Origin: CAWAMR01 sp963783095
GTDB taxonomy: Bacteria; Planctomycetota; Planctomycetia; Gemmatales; Gemmataceae
Direction: 5' to 3'
Assembly: GCA_963783095.1 (NCBI GenBank)
Contig: CAWAMR010000004.1
Location: 62,001 to 126,000 of the forward strand
DNA: 64,000 nt
The notes under the pieces were generated by a model. That model made no database searches. It saw only the letters and a list, made by a program, of their open reading frames with translations, and was not told where the DNA came from. This document shows positions 51,523 through 60,150 of this stretch, one piece after another; positions within the stretch are counted from its first letter, which is position 1; each line of letters begins with the position of its first letter. A program made the translations under genes and the position numbers.

Positions 51523-52098
51523 TTAGTCGCGTTTCCCCTCAACGACGCGACGGTAGGCTTTTTCACATCGCTTTTGGATATTGTTGAGGTTAGCAGATGG
51601 AGGGAACCAATCTGCATGTTCTGCATGGATTCGCTCAGCCGTTTTCTTCCAAGACAATCTCACCTGGACCCGCAGATGACGAACGGCTTCCGCAAGTCGA
51701 ACAGTTTCGGGGTCGTGTGGCCGTTTAGAACCCGTCAGTTTCTTTTGAAGCAAATCTACATGAGCTTGTTTTGTGGCAGCAATGGTAACTGTCCGGTCGC
51801 GGTCTGCATCCAAAACCCCGATTCGGGCTTCCGGCGATAAATCCCTACTATCCAAGAACAAACCGTAGAGTCCGCTCTTTTTATCATCGGACAACCTCCG
51901 AAAATGCCTTTCATGAATCGCAATCTGCTCATCTTCCGGAAGAGAGGCGAGAAGATGAGGGAGGATTAACTTCTTCGCCCTTCCAGGGTCGGAGAAATGT
52001 GTCTCAAAGATGGATACAAGAATTTTTACGAAACTATGGCACAGGGAAGGATCATCAAGAAGGAAATCGAGAGAACCCGTCTTCTTCGTCTCGGACAT
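51523..52098 (-). CDS. Hypothetical protein of element B
   Basis: 191 residues from ATG 52098. GSLDFLLDDPSLCHSFVKIL, VSIFETHFSDPGRAKKLILP, EDEQIAIHERHFRRLSDDKK, and a basic C-terminal half (HLRVQVRLSWKKTAERIHAE, NNIQKRCEKAYRRVVEGKRD). Helical, probably DNA- or protein-binding. No family recognised. It lies between the integrase and the DUF1580 gene. Confidence 0.5.
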   Translation of the reverse strand: MSETKKTGSLDFLLDDPSLCHSFVKILVSIFETHFSDPGRAKKLILPHLLASLPEDEQIAIHERHFRRLSDDKKSGLYGLFLDSRDLSPEARIGVLDADRDRTVTIAATKQAHVDLLQKKLTGSKRPHDPETVRLAEAVRHLRVQVRLSWKKTAERIHAEHADWFPPSANLNNIQKRCEKAYRRVVEGKRD

Positions 52099-52190
52099 TG
52101 TGTTCTCAATTCTGATTTTCATCGTCAACGGGCGAGGGGCATTTCTGCCCAGCGCACCGATTTGCTGCGAATCAACTCAGGTTTAGAAGA

Positions 52191-53402
52191 TCAGCCAATC
52201 TCTGCCGCGATCCGTTCCGCAAGGCTCAAGTCCCGTTCGGCGTAAACTTGGGTAACATCCGCCCGACTATGGCCCAACCCGACTTGAGCAGCTTCCAATC
52301 CGAATTGATGACGAACCACGGTTGCGTAGGTGTGGCGGATTTGATTCGGATGCCAGGGTGTGATTCGCGCCTTCGCGCACGCGCGTCGAATCGCGAACCC
52401 ATAGGCCATGACAGAGTAGCGTTCACCCGGTTTCTTCTTTGGGTTAGTTTTGCGCTTCTGCCCCTTCTGACTACTCCCGTAATATTTCGTCTTGCGGTTC
52501 GCAGCACGGTGAGCGTTGATTTCTTGCATCAATCTTTGCGGGGAGAATAAGAAGGCTTCCGGGTCATCCGGCATGAAAGTCTTGACTATCTCTTGGGCTT
52601 TTGGCCCAAGAGCGATCATCCGCTTTTTTCCCCGATGCGCGGTTTTGTGTTTCTTTGGGCGATAAATCCAGATTTCTCCAGTTTTGTCGATGTCGCAATT
52701 CCGCATTCGGCAAACCTCACCCGGTCGCATTCCGGTGAGCCGTTGAAGCCGTACCATTCCCGCAACATGGCGATTCAGTGCGGGAAGGGTTTTCTGAACA
52801 TCGTCATCCGGAACTGGTTCAACAGGGTTTGATTCGCGGGCATTGGTTCGACCTTGACTCAGGCCGGAGACGGCTTCCAGCGCGTGAAGCACGTAAGCCG
52901 GAATCAATTCTTCCGAGACTGCCCAACGGAACAGATGCTTGATCCGTCCCACAGACTGATTCACCCATCCTCGACACCACCCTTTTTCGATCATGGCGTT
53001 TCGGACAGCTTTCAGAGCCAGTGGACCGAACTCAGCAGCGATGGTGTGGTCATAAAGCATCCGAAGTGGCTTCAGGCTTTGCTTGAAATTCTCCTGTTCT
53101 TTAGTGGGATTACCGTCCATGTCTCGATAGTGTTGCGTAATGAACTCGTTCCATCCCCGAAGTATCAGTTCCGCGATTGTCAGGGGTGGTGATCCCGCAT
53201 TCGTCGGATCGGGCAGGCGACGGTTGTTTGCTTCCCATTCGGCCAATACACGCCGATATTCGGCGTAAGAGGCTTCAGAGCCGAACTGACCGAGTAGGAC
53301 ATCGAACCGGCGTCTGGAAGGGTCTGTGAGCGTTACAACGGCCTGCCCACTAGATTTGTGAAGTCGGTACGAAGGGAGCGAACCTTTGGGAGTACGCGGC
53401 AT
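52191..53402 (-). CDS. Tyrosine recombinase/integrase of element B
   Basis: 403 residues from ATG 53402. Catalytic residues: Arg in RLTGMRPGEVCRMR, Arg/His in NQIRHTYATVV, His in GLGHSRADVTQ, Tyr in VYAERDLSLAER. The core-binding domain reads WVNQSVGRIKHLFRWAVSEE, nearly the same as in element A. Its start faces the complete tRNA-Asn 110 bp away, as expected for a module that inserts at the tRNA 3' end. Confidence 0.92.
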   Translation of the reverse strand: MPRTPKGSLPSYRLHKSSGQAVVTLTDPSRRRFDVLLGQFGSEASYAEYRRVLAEWEANNRRLPDPTNAGSPPLTIAELILRGWNEFITQHYRDMDGNPTKEQENFKQSLKPLRMLYDHTIAAEFGPLALKAVRNAMIEKGWCRGWVNQSVGRIKHLFRWAVSEELIPAYVLHALEAVSGLSQGRTNARESNPVEPVPDDDVQKTLPALNRHVAGMVRLQRLTGMRPGEVCRMRNCDIDKTGEIWIYRPKKHKTAHRGKKRMIALGPKAQEIVKTFMPDDPEAFLFSPQRLMQEINAHRAANRKTKYYGSSQKGQKRKTNPKKKPGERYSVMAYGFAIRRACAKARITPWHPNQIRHTYATVVRHQFGLEAAQVGLGHSRADVTQVYAERDLSLAERIAAEIG

Positions 53403-53509
53403 GATTTTCCCCGTATTGCGGAAGTGTTCCGCATTATTTCGGGTTTCGTGCCGCACTCTTGCACGTACAAGAGGAAACGTAAACTACGACGGCTAAAGTG
53501 TTTAGGGCG

Positions 53510-53553
53510 AACTCCGCGACTTGGACTCGAACCAAGAACCGTCCGATTAACAG
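53510..53553. other. Attachment site 3: core within complete tRNA-Asn
   Basis: Third copy of the 44-bp core, here as part of the intact tRNA gene; it marks the right end of the tandem island. Confidence 0.9.
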
Positions 53554-53583
53554 TCGGATGCTCTACCATTGAGCTATCGCGGA
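53512..53583 (-). tRNA. tRNA-Asn (anticodon GTT)
   Basis: 72-nt cloverleaf. Acceptor TCCGCGA pairs with TCGCGGA; D arm TAGCTCAATGGTAGAGC; anticodon arm CCGACTGTTAATCGG with GTT; T arm CTTGGTTCGAGTCCAAG; discriminator G, no CCA encoded. The 3' end points left into element B. Partial copies at 36.6 and 46.9 kb hold only the part from the anticodon loop on. Confidence 0.95.
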
Positions 53584-53980
53584 ATATCATCTAACATATA
53601 GTGCTTTCATCCCCGCTGGCAAGTGCGAGTCCATCCCGGTCTCTGCCTTCCAATACCAGGAGAATCCTCACCCGACGCATAGCCGCTAATTCTATAAACG
53701 TGTGTCTTTCGATTGCCGCTCCGAGCCGGTGATTCTTTGCTGAGGCAAAACACTCGCCCGCTCGCCAAATCAACATTTTTTCATTTGACAGGTCGCCCGG
53801 CTTTGCATTTTTACCGACCGGATCAGCCCCGCTGCACATTTACCGATCGATCTTGCACAAAAACCGCCAGTCAATTTCTCGATTGCGCTAACCATCTTAC
53901 AAATCACTGACAACGTAAATGTTGACAACAAGGGGGCGACTTGCTATGTTTCTTGATACGCGCTTTGGTGTGGAAAAACA
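53584..53980. other. Region with IS-end-like short repeats
   Basis: Between tRNA-Asn and the protease relic. Short related units occur in a row at 53794-53870: GCATTTTTACCGACCGGATC, GCACATTTACCGATCGATC, GCACAAAAACCGCC. Multiple ~20-bp end repeats of this type are seen in IS21-like elements, but no transposase is adjacent. The last unit begins a 42-bp stretch repeated inverted at 56.9 kb. Confidence 0.45.
53848..53889. repeat. 42-bp repeat, copy 1
   Basis: Matches the reverse complement of 56934-56975 with about four mismatches. Shared core GCACAAAAACCGCCAGTC. Confidence 0.75.
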
Positions 53981-54598
53981 GTGGCTTTCGCGCCAGATGA
54001 TTATTATATGCGAGTTCCACAAGACCTTTTGAATTCCGTCGTCTTTATTGGACAGAGAAAATCTGACCAGAAAGGAAGAGAATCTCTCCGTTTTGGCGGG
54101 ACAGCTTTTGTTGTAAGCGTCCCGGATGAGAGCGACCCTCAATCCCGGTTTTTTTATCTTGTTACAGCTAGGCACTGTATCGACAACATGTTCTCTTATT
54201 CGCCGAACATCGAGATTCGCTATAACACTAAAGATGGTGACTGGCGACTTGTTCAAAGCAAAGAGTCGGACTGGATATTTCATCCTTTTGAAGCGGCATG
54301 TGTTGATGTCGCCGTTGCTCGTTTTTCCCCTGGCGCAGATTTTCTAGGAACTCATATTCTGAGTTCTTGCTTTCTTACGGATGAGGCTATCAAGATTGGG
54401 AGGATCGGTCCTGGAGACGAAGTGGCAATAGTTGGACTTTTTACCAAACTTGAAGGACGTTCAAAGGATATTCCTCTTGTGCGCGTTGGCAATGTTGCCA
54501 TGATTCCTGGAAAGGGAGAGCAACTTCCAGTTGTCGTCGATTCTAAAACATACGATCAGGAAGTTTATTTAATTGTAGGCGTTCACGATGTCATTTAA
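53981..54598 (+). pseudogene. Trypsin-like serine protease, 3'-truncated
   Basis: A frame from GTG 53981 (or ATG 54008) reads RVPQDLLNSVVFIGQRKSDQ, LRFGGTAFVVSVPDESD, FYLVTARHCIDNMFSY (catalytic His), AACVDVAVARFSPG (catalytic Asp), and PGDEVAIVGLFTKLEGRSKD. It stops before the Gly-x-Ser-Gly nucleophile region. The complementary half of a similar protein lies on the opposite strand at 55.7-56.5 kb. Probably inactive. Confidence 0.6.
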
Positions 54599-55140
54599 GT
54601 ATTGCTGTTTAATGTAAGGTCATCAGCGCACACTGCCACCCATTTCGCGCTTCCTGCATCTTGCGATCGAACAACGAGAGTCCTTCCTCGTGATTAGGAT
54701 GATTTCAGTACATAGCTTCTCCCTCGATCCTTCGCATCGGCCGCGTTTGCTTCGGAGACTTCCCAGTCGAATGACTATGCATCAATCCGGCACTCCGTGG
54801 CCGACGAACACGCGTGTTATGACTCTTGTTCTCGGTGCTTTCCAGCCTTCCTCAAGCTATTGCTCCCTGGGGTAGTAGTGACGGCGCTGGCTCGTCTTTG
54901 AACCAACGGGCGATGGCTTCCTTCAAGAAGGCGGGCAAAGGCCAGACGCTTGTCCGTCTATGACGCGGCGATCGATCTGTGCGAGCGTCTCCACATCCCT
55001 TTGCCCACACTGCCGCCACTGCAAACCGGAACAGGGAAGAGGAACACGTAGCTTGTTCACCATCAACGTGTACAATGAACCCACCCGCAGAGACGGGCAC
55101 TATCTTTTACCTGCTAACTCAACAAGGCGCTTCTTCCACA
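54599..55140. other. Intergenic region without supported gene
   Basis: 540 bp. Only short frames without recognisable domains; bounded by two gene relics. Likely decayed DNA. Confidence 0.3.
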
Positions 55141-55335
55141 TTACGCTGAACCAACACATTTGCAAACACTTTGTCTATCCATGAAATCAGCACAAGTGCA
55201 ACTTGGATTTTCATTGTTAGGGTCAACGGCATATCGCCCGGTGCCAGTTTGCGACGGCACAATCCACGCTTTGCCACGTTGGGTAATTTGTTTCGTTGCT
55301 GCAAGCACTGCACCACGTTGTTCTCTGGCGTCCAT
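55141..55335 (-). pseudogene. SWIM zinc-finger N-terminal fragment of a transposase-like protein
   Basis: 64 residues: DAREQRGAVLAATKQITQRG, KAWIVPSQTGTGRYAVDPNN, NPSCTCADFMDRQSVCKCVG. Cys-x-Cys ... Cys-x-Cys is the SWIM pattern (the usual final His is lost at the truncation). It resembles the front of transposases found in planctomycetes and cyanobacteria. The remaining protein is missing. Confidence 0.6.
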
Positions 55336-55352
55336 TTTCTTCTCCCTTATGT

Positions 55353-55370
55353 GTCTACGTTACTGTAGAC
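55353..55370. promoter_or_regulatory. Palindrome, candidate operator 1
   Basis: GTCTAC, 6 bp, GTAGAC, between the SWIM fragment and the XRE gene. A related site GTCTAC, 6 bp, GTAAAC lies at 55665-55682, just upstream of the XRE start. Confidence 0.5.
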
Positions 55371-55418
55371 TTAATAGTGGAGAATGTCAACGTATTTGTT
55401 TACAGAAATGTCAAGATT

Positions 55419-55657
55419 TCAGAGGATTTCGCTTAGAGATTTGCCAATTGCTTTGGAGAAGAGAATGAGGGTTGAAAGGCGCGGGTCATAATCGATTTCC
55501 ACATTCAAGAGACGAGATACGGCTTGTCGGGCATGTTCTTTGGGAAACCCATGCGCAAGCCGAGTTCTTCTTGCGTCATGCCACTGTCTTTTGCAGCCTG
55601 ACGCAACTTGTCGCGGAGCGTTGCGACGGTTTCGGAATCGGGTTTTGTTTTTTCCAT
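55419..55657 (-). pseudogene. XRE-type helix-turn-helix regulator, one frameshift
   Basis: ATG 55657. Reads PDSETVATLRDKLRQAAKDS, GMTQEELGLRMGF, then, after one missing base near 55545, PKEHARQAVSRLLNVEIDYD and PRLSTLILFSKAIGKSLSEI. The front is a standard XRE helix-turn-helix (Met-Thr-Gln-Glu-Glu-Leu-Gly). About 79 residues if corrected, typical of a phage-type or antitoxin-type regulator. It has palindromes on both sides and no recognisable toxin beside it. Confidence 0.6.
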
Positions 55658-55664
55658 TTCAGAA

Positions 55665-55682
55665 GTCTACGCACTTGTAAAC
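55665..55682. promoter_or_regulatory. Candidate operator 2 upstream of XRE gene
   Basis: GTCTAC, 6 bp, GTAAAC, 8 bp before the XRE start on the minus strand; same spacing as the palindrome at 55353-55370. Autoregulation is plausible. Confidence 0.45.
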
Positions 55683-55695
55683 AAAAAAGCAACAC

Positions 55696-56530
55696 TCAAT
55701 CAGGTGTAGTAACCCCATTGCCAAGTTCTGATTGCTCAGCTTTATTTCGCATAGATACCAACTCTGTTTGGTCGAGAGTTTCGTGAATCACGAAAGATGG
55801 AACCACAAGAGCAATCCCTAGATTTATTGATTCACCGCCCGGTCTGAGAATCTGAGTGTTCCTATCCTTCGGATCGATTTCCCAATGGCCTTGAGCCAGT
55901 CCGAGCAAGTATCCTTCTCCTTCGCATTGAACAACCGATTTCGGACCACACAAATCATCACGGAAAGAAGTTTGAATACTACGATCTTCTTTCTCGTAAA
56001 GAGTGAATCGTAAAGTTTCTTTGACAATAACCAGAGAGCCGCTCAATCCGCCTGTCGATCTCATTTCTATGAGATAAGCAAGCATAACTCCGGTGATGCC
56101 GCGACCTGTATTGACCCCAAAAATCTAATGATGATCCTTTGTGTCTATTAAACAGACCAATTGTGATGGTTTCGTCGCCAATACCTATTTGCCTGTTACG
56201 TGCGATTTTTTCATCCAAGAATTGTCCAATAGGTATTGGAACATAATCGCATATGCTTTTGTCTGGACAGCACGGGAATATCGCAACATCAGTGTACCGG
56301 CTCGGATGCCGATACCATACTTGATCCGCTGGGAATTGCAATAATTCTACACCGCCGCCTGAGCCTGAGGTGGACCCATTTATTTGGACAAAAAACAAGC
56401 GATCCTTCGCTACAGTTTTGCCAGCCTTCCATGCGGGCAACTTCGGATTGCTCTTGTCGGTTTCATGTGTGTCCGGTATCTCCTTTCGCCGGGTGAAACG
56501 GAGGTTGGCTCTGCTGGCGAGCATCCAGCC
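55696..56530 (-). pseudogene. Trypsin-like serine protease, 5'-truncated and frameshifted
   Basis: The upstream part reads DRLFFVQINGSTSGSGGGVE, RYTDVAIFPCCPDKS (catalytic Asp) and GIGDETITIGLFNRHKGSSL. After a shift near 56120 it continues NTGRGITGVMLAYLIEMRST, GGLSGSLVIV (Gly-x-Ser-Gly nucleophile) and VVQCEGEGYLLGLAQGHWEI. The His-bearing N-terminus is not found. Together with 53981-54598 it looks like two decayed copies of one family. Confidence 0.55.
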
Positions 56531-56630
56531 GAGGGATAATCCGGTCGAAGGTATGCCGATGGCATGAGACCCTCGCGTCAAAAAAAACGCGAGGGCCTTT
56601 CTTTTCTATCGGCTACCTGAGCCATGCCTC

Positions 56631-56933
56631 TCAAAACGCATTGCGACTTCCTCGTTTCGGCGACTTCCATTTTTTTCCGTACACTTCCGCCGGGGTTCGG
56701 TTCTCCAACGACTGATGGCGACGCTCTTGGTTGTAGAACGGGAAGTACCGGGCCAGACCCACCTGTAATGCCGGTGCCGTCTCATGCCGCCACAAATACA
56801 CTTCCTCGTACTTCACCATACGCCAGAGCCGCTCCACGAACACGTTGTCGAGGCAGCGACCCTTGCCATCCATGCTCACCTGGGCTCCCGCTGCTTCCAG
56901 TCTCGAAGTAAACGATGCCGACGTGAACTGCAC
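56631..56933 (-). pseudogene. IS3 family transposase (OrfB) C-terminal fragment
   Basis: Reads FTSRLEAAGAQVSMDGKGRC, LDNVFVERLWRMVKYEEVYL, and ARYFPFYNQERRHQSLENRT then PAEVYG. Ser-Met-Asp-Gly-Lys-Gly-Arg and the catalytic Glu in VFVERLWR belong to the DDE core of IS3-type transposases; the two Asp residues are missing with the N-terminal two thirds. Its upstream end is the 42-bp repeat. Confidence 0.75.
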
Positions 56934-56975
56934 AGCGCAATCAAGAAATGGACTGGCGGTTTTTGTGCAGGATCG
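56934..56975. repeat. 42-bp repeat, copy 2 (inverted)
   Basis: Reverse complement of 53848-53889 with about four mismatches. It lies exactly between the IS3 fragment and the receiver-domain fragment. Confidence 0.75.
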
Positions 56976-57300
56976 ATACCGCGTCTGTCTGGCGAATGAT
57001 GTCATGACTGCTATCCATCAGATAGAAAACGCTGAATTCAAGATAATTCTTCTGGATATGAAACTTCCGGATGGCGATGGAAGCCAGGTGTTCCGGGCCG
57101 CGATTGAAAACGCTCCCGCCACGCAAGTCATCATCATTACGGGCTGCGATGTCGAGACGGACCAGAAGATCCATCAAGTCTTGGCGCAAGGTGCTAAAAC
57201 AGTGTTGCGCAAGCCATTGGATCTGCCGACCCTCCTGGCAATGATGCAGGAGTCCGCCGGGGGAATGCGCGTTGATGGGCCATTCACTCTCCGCTGGTGA
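56976..57300 (+). pseudogene. Response-regulator receiver domain, 5'-truncated
   Basis: Reads RVCLANDVMTAIHQIENAEF, KIILLDMKLPDGDGSQVFRA (phospho-acceptor Asp), TQVIIITGCDVETDQKI (Thr), and GAKTVLRKPLDLPTLLAMMQ (Lys). The first strand and its acidic pair are absent because the 42-bp repeat begins there. The frame stays open into the repeat and IS3 fragment, but that is chance. A real regulator probably lost its N-terminus to an insertion. Confidence 0.65.
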
Positions 57301-57569
57301 AGTTTCAACTTTGCTCCCATCTCCAGTGCATGTGGGCTGGCTGTAACCGATCTATTACCTCAGCTCAAAAGAATGGCAATGGCGATGCAAAAGCCGTCGT
57401 TCTTGCCGGTCGGAAATCGTGCCGAGTTCACATTTTCTCTCTATCTGGTATAGAATGAGAGTAATAAGGGGATCGAGTTCGTTCCCTTTCTGAAGTTATC
57501 ACCCCTTAGACATCAAGCTACTCCAATGGAGTCTTGTCGGTGTCATCGGTGGTCCCTCGAGGACAGCCG

Positions 57570-57700
57570 ATGCCGAAGATTCCTGAAAACCGTCTATTGG
57601 CGCTTTTGCCCGATTACAAGCGTCTATCTCGTCATATCGAAGCCGTCTCCCTCACGGTAAAACAAAATCTCTACAGAGTTCGAACTCCGGTTGACCATAA
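57570..57700 (+). pseudogene. Fragment of a Crp/Fnr-type cyclic-nucleotide-binding domain
   Basis: ATG 57570 reads PKIPENRLLALLPDYKRLSR, HIEAVSLTVKQNLYRVRTPV and DHNLL, the first strands of Crp-like regulators (Asn-x-Leu-Leu-Ala-x-Leu-Pro). After residue 45 the similarity ends. The gap before it (57301-57569) shows no gene. Confidence 0.45.
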
Positions 57701-57769
57701 TTTGCTCGACGGGCACCGGCAATTGACTTCGGGCGATGAGAATCGCGATCTTTCCTCAAAGGACGTTTC

Positions 57770-58504
57770 ATGTGTTTTTCAGCCGAGGCCAGTTTTGGAA
57801 TAACGGCAATACTGTTGCCAGCTGGAGCGTATTGTGTGCGCAGTGCACTCCAAAAAAACAGAGCCTTGCTGACCCTAGCGATCATTCCTGTGGTCTTCGC
57901 GATTCAGCAGTTTTGTGAAGGGTTAGTGTGGATCGGAATCGACCAGAACAACCCGGCCTTGATACGAGCACCTGCCTTTGTCTTTCTATACTTCGCGCTT
58001 TCATTTTGGCCCTTCTGGATCGCGTTTTGCGCTTTTATCACGACAGATAACATTCGCAAGAAGCGGCTCTTGGCGTTGTTTAGTCTGCTGGGTTTAGTTG
58101 TGGGCCTGATGCTTTATCTGCCGCTGGTTCTCAATCCAGCTTTGCTAACCGTGACCGTACGGGTCCGTTACCTCTTCTATGATATCTCTGAATCCGAAGT
58201 GATTCAGATGATGCCGACTGTCTGGTGGCAAGTGTTGTATGTCGTCGTCGTGGGAATCCCGTTACTGATCGCACCGTCGCGAGGCTTTGTGGTTTTCGGC
58301 ATTGCGCTTCTGGTGGCGGCGGTAGTGACCCATTTTTGTTATTGGTATGCTTTTGTCTCAGTTTGGTGCTTCTTTTCGGCGGTGTTGTCGCTGTATCTTT
58401 GCTATTCGTTTCGCCGGTTGCCGACGCCATACTTGCGGGCAATTCCACCTCCCGATTCCAATCGTGGACAGGGCGTCGCGCTAGCCGAATCTCGAATTCT
58501 GTAA
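57770..58504 (+). CDS. DUF6629-like membrane protein
   Basis: 244 residues, about seven transmembrane helices. The start MCFSAEASFGITAILLPAGA is the family mark (Cys-Phe-Ser-Ala-x-Ala-Ser-Phe). Then LAIIPVVFAIQQFCEGLVWI, AFVFLYFALSFWPFWIAFCA, and further helices to the end. The Glu in QQFCEGLVW is inside the membrane and may be functional. Family role unknown. Confidence 0.75.
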   Translation: MCFSAEASFGITAILLPAGAYCVRSALQKNRALLTLAIIPVVFAIQQFCEGLVWIGIDQNNPALIRAPAFVFLYFALSFWPFWIAFCAFITTDNIRKKRLLALFSLLGLVVGLMLYLPLVLNPALLTVTVRVRYLFYDISESEVIQMMPTVWWQVLYVVVVGIPLLIAPSRGFVVFGIALLVAAVVTHFCYWYAFVSVWCFFSAVLSLYLCYSFRRLPTPYLRAIPPPDSNRGQGVALAESRIL

Positions 58505-58997
58505 CTGCAAAGACAGATGCAAGCCGACAGAGGCGATCGAAATCGGCGGCGTCCGCCCAGTCGGCTTAATGGTTCTTGGGTCATATCGGACCATGATGTC
58601 ACATGAAAATGCCAGAACCGCACATGAACTCTTCTGTCCAGAGACGGCAGTTTCTCCTCGATTCTGCTCCCGCGCTCAATTATCTATTCAGGCTGCGTTG
58701 GATCTGGACTGTCTGATTCGTGGAACTCAGATTCAATATATGGCTCTTCAGTGAAATCTCATGGGTTCGGACATTCGATGGCATCGGAGTTGCGATACCA
58801 CACCCAAACACGATTTGACAGAAGAGTACAGAGTCCTTTCCAAACCCGTTTCTCCGAATAGGAATGCTTCGATGACGGCGACTTAAGAATTGCCTCATCG
58901 GTGGTGATGCCCAATGTACTGAACTGATTCAAAAAGTGTCTCGTGCCAAAAGCCCAGACCATATCGCGCCCGACAGAATGGGAGAAAGGGTAAATCC
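58505..58997. other. Intergenic region before the ABC exporter operon
   Basis: 493 bp without a gene I can support. It probably holds the exporter promoter; no clear boxes were found. Confidence 0.3.
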
Positions 58998-60150
58998 GTG
59001 ACCTGGATCGCTTTGAAGATGTTGATGGGAGACAGAAGCAAGTACTTCGCCATCATCTTTGGCGTTAGCTTCGCCTGTTTTCTCATCGCCGAGCAAAGCG
59101 CAATCTTTTGCGGCGTCATGCTTCGGACCACCGGCCAGATCCGCGACACGCACGGAGCCGACATCTGGGTGATGAACCCCGATGTTCGCTATGTCGATGA
59201 CCTGAAGGCAATTTCCGACGATGACCTCTTCCGCGTTCGCAGCGTTCCCGGCGTGGCCTGGGCGGTCAACCTCTACCGCGGACAGGGCCAGGCACAGTTG
59301 GCCAACGGCACTTACCAGGGCGTCATTCTGATGGGTCTGGATGATGCCAGCCTGACGGGTGCTCCGACTCACATGCTCGCGGGCAAAATCGGCGATTTGC
59401 AAATCCCGGACGCCATTCTTGTCGATGAGGCGGGCTACCATCAGATGTGGCCGGGCGAGCCGCTGCGGGTGGGGAAGGCCATCGAGATGAATCAACGCCG
59501 GGCGATTGTCGTGGGCGTCTATCGGGCGGCGCAAACATTCATGACGATGCCGATCATCTACACGCGCTTCAGTCAGGCCACCTTGTTCGTCCCGCCCACT
59601 CCCACAGGCCGGCTCATGCCCTTCGTACTGGCCAAAGCTGAATCGGGAGCGGATCCCGACGAAGTCGCAGCGCGGATTCAGGACCGCACCGGGTTGAAAG
59701 CGCTGAGCAACCAGGGGTTCATGCAACTGACCATGAATTACTATCTGGGGCATACGGGCATCCCCCTCAACTTTGGCACCACCGTCATACTGGCCTTCCT
59801 GGTCGGCAGCGCCATCGCCGGACAGACGTTCTATCTGTTCACCGTGGAGAACCTCAAGCAGTTTGGCACACTCAAGGCGATGGGCATGAGCGATCGACGG
59901 GTCGTCGGCATGATCCTGATCCAGGGGTTTGTGGTCGGGAGCATCGGTTATGGAGTGGGAGTAGGTCTGGCGACGCTGTACGGCATCTTCTCGCAAAAGG
60001 CGATGCCGCTCTTGGCGTTCTTTCTGCCGTGGCAGGTGCTCGCGCCTTACCGCACTTGCCATGGTTGTCATCGTGCTGATGGCCAGTTTGCTCAGTATCC
60101 GCCGGGTGCTCGTGCTGGAGCCAGCCATTGTTTTCCAGGGTGGCGCATGA
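58998..60150 (+). CDS. ABC exporter permease (DevC/FtsX-like), one frameshift
   Basis: Begins WIALKMLMGDRSKYFAIIFG, SFACFLIAEQSAIFCGVML (helix 1), a periplasmic part (ADIWVMNPDVRYVDD, GVAWAVNLYRGQGQAQLANG), then TTVILAFLVGSAIAGQTFYL, LKAMGMSDRRVVGMILIQGF and VGSIGYGVGVGLATLYG. Near 60042 one extra C shifts the frame; read without it, the end is LTALAMVVIVLMASLLSIRR, VLVLEPAIVFQGGA and TGA at 60148, overlapping the ATPase start (ATGA). Without that correction the permease appears fused to the ATPase in one 633-codon frame. Four-helix FtsX/MacB-type permease for a three-part exporter. Confidence 0.8.

Larger units (their letters stand above)
46894..53553 (-). mobile_element. Integrative element B in tRNA-Asn(GTT)
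   Basis: About 6.6 kb between copies 2 and 3. It holds an integrase and DUF1580 protein at the right end, a HUH-type Rep, HTH and zinc-ribbon-like small genes, a membrane protein and two small genes at the left. It resembles an integrated rolling-circle plasmid. The left 290 bp (46938-47230) contain only a doubtful 36-codon frame at 47042-47152. Confidence 0.85.
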
